From NCBI GenBank assembly GCA_023145315.1, contig JAGLEA010000134.1, positions 1 through 6,498 of the forward strand: 6,498 nucleotides of DNA, given 5' to 3'. The stretch comes from Psychrilyobacter sp. GTDB taxonomy: Bacteria > Fusobacteriota > Fusobacteriia > Fusobacteriales > Fusobacteriaceae. Shown here one piece after another: positions 5,775 to 6,498 of this stretch. A program made the translations under genes and the position numbers. Numbering within the stretch: position 1 is the stretch's first letter; every line of letters begins with the position of its first letter. A model generated the notes under the pieces. It did no database searches and was not told the origin of the DNA. It was given only the letters and a program-made list of their open reading frames with translations.

Positions 5775-6498
5775 CACAATAAAAACAAACTTTCTTATCT
5801 TTAAAATTTATATATTTTCCTCCTAAATTTTCTACTTGTGAGATACATTTAGAATTGTTACACTTATGATCTACTCCATCAAAAGTGGGTTTTTCAAAGT
5901 TTTCCATGAGTAAACTTATGATAGCTTGTCTTACATAAATACCATTTTTAGCTTGATCAAAATATACAGCATTAGGAGTGTCATCTAAATTTGTGTGGAT
6001 CTCTCCTACACGAGGTAGGGGATGTAGGATTTTCATATCTTTTTTAGAAATATTTAATATATTTTTATCTATGACATATTTACCACTACACTTTTTAAAA
6101 TCTTCAAGATTATCAAATCTTTCCTCTTGTATCCTTGTCATATATAAAATATCTATATTTCCTATAATTTTTTCATAACTTTCCAAAGTTTCATATTCTA
6201 AATCTAATTTATCTGTAATGTAGCTAGGGATTTGCATCTCATTAGGAGCTATAAAATAGATTTTATTTCCACTAAAATTATCTAGTGCTTTTGTTAAAGA
6301 GTGAACAGTTCTACCATATTTTAGATCTCCTACAAAAGCTATATTTAGATTGTCTAATCTACCTTGCTCTTTTTTTATAGTATACAGGTCAAGTAGAGTT
6401 TGCGTAGGGTGCTGATTAGCTCCATCTCCTGCATTTATCACAGGAATACTCAGGATTTCACTAGCTCGTTTGGCAGTTCCCTCATATGGGCTTCTAAT
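5767..6498 (-). CDS. pyrB: Aspartate carbamoyltransferase catalytic chain fused to a PyrI-type zinc domain (5' end outside window)
   Basis: The frame is open from the right edge, beginning IRSPYEGTAKRASEI, to TAG at 5767: 243 visible residues. By comparison with E. coli PyrB about 100 N-terminal residues, including the STRTR carbamoyl-phosphate motif, are missing. The GTG at 6441 is an internal Val, not the start. The enzyme condenses carbamoyl phosphate with aspartate, the committed step of pyrimidine synthesis. Visible motifs (fragment numbering): NAGDGANQHPTQTLLDL (22-38), GDLKYGRTVHSL (57-68, with the counterpart of Arg167), MTRIQ (120-124, counterparts of Arg229 and Gln231) and HPLPR (159-163). 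After the catalytic chain ends (YVRQAIISLLME) a short linker leads to four Cys at 213, 218, 238 and 241 (C-x4-C-x19-C-x2-C). CNNSKCIS and CFYCEK closely match the zinc domain of E. coli PyrI (CPNSNCIS, CKYCEK). The PyrI allosteric nucleotide domain is absent, so feedback by CTP or ATP through it is not expected. Confidence 0.95.
   Translation of the reverse strand: MRSPYEGTAKRASEILSIPVINAGDGANQHPTQTLLDLYTIKKEQGRLDNLNIAFVGDLKYGRTVHSLTKALDNFSGNKIYFIAPNEMQIPSYITDKLDLEYETLESYEKIIGNIDILYMTRIQEERFDNLEDFKKCSGKYVIDKNILNISKKDMKILHPLPRVGEIHTNLDDTPNAVYFDQAKNGIYVRQAIISLLMENFEKPTFDGVDHKCNNSKCISQVENLGGKYINFKDKKVCFYCEK

Noticed and set aside
6439..6441. GTG at 6441 as the start of pyrB
   Set aside because: The frame continues upstream to the window edge with conserved PyrB sequence (IRSPYEGTAKRA...), so this codon is an internal valine in PVINAGDG.

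Overview
This AT-rich window carries four protein-coding loci and the start of a fifth, and has no RNA genes, mobile elements or CRISPR. The A/T-biased codons, strong AGGAGG-type ribosome binding sites, the acyl-activating/carrier/acyltransferase fusion and the selenocysteine gene suggest an anaerobic low-GC bacterium. Fusobacteriota is my best guess, with Clostridia or Spirochaetes possible; this is an inference from style, not from a search.

Layout. On the minus strand, 2791 down to 326 encodes an 821-residue three-domain lipid enzyme: AMP-forming acyl-activating domain, acyl-carrier domain, then PlsC-type acyltransferase. A second gene starts at GTG 329, overlapping its stop codon, and runs off the left edge. 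It is a close tandem paralogue (58 of 109 aligned residues identical by hand count). A divergent 165-base spacer (2792-2956) holds a good promoter for the lipid genes and separates them from lon (2957-5335, plus strand), a complete ATP-dependent Lon protease.

Downstream of lon, with its own probable promoter and ribosome binding site, 5427-5723 encodes a 98-residue HesB/IscA-like selenoprotein. Its in-frame UGA (5517-5519) gives a Gly-Gly-Sec-Cys-Ser-Gly motif and is followed at the right distance by a bacterial SECIS-like hairpin. A conventional gene caller would see only the 64-residue tail. A near-symmetrical bidirectional terminator (5730-5774) separates it from the convergent pyrB gene (6498 to 5767, minus strand, 5' end outside the window). 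That gene encodes the aspartate carbamoyltransferase catalytic chain fused directly to the zinc domain of the PyrI regulatory chain, without the PyrI nucleotide-binding domain.

The genes do not form one pathway: they cover lipid acylation, protein quality control, a small redox or metal selenoprotein and pyrimidine synthesis. The observations most worth checking are the selenoprotein with its SECIS element, the PyrB-zinc-domain fusion, and the tandem pair of lipid fusion enzymes.
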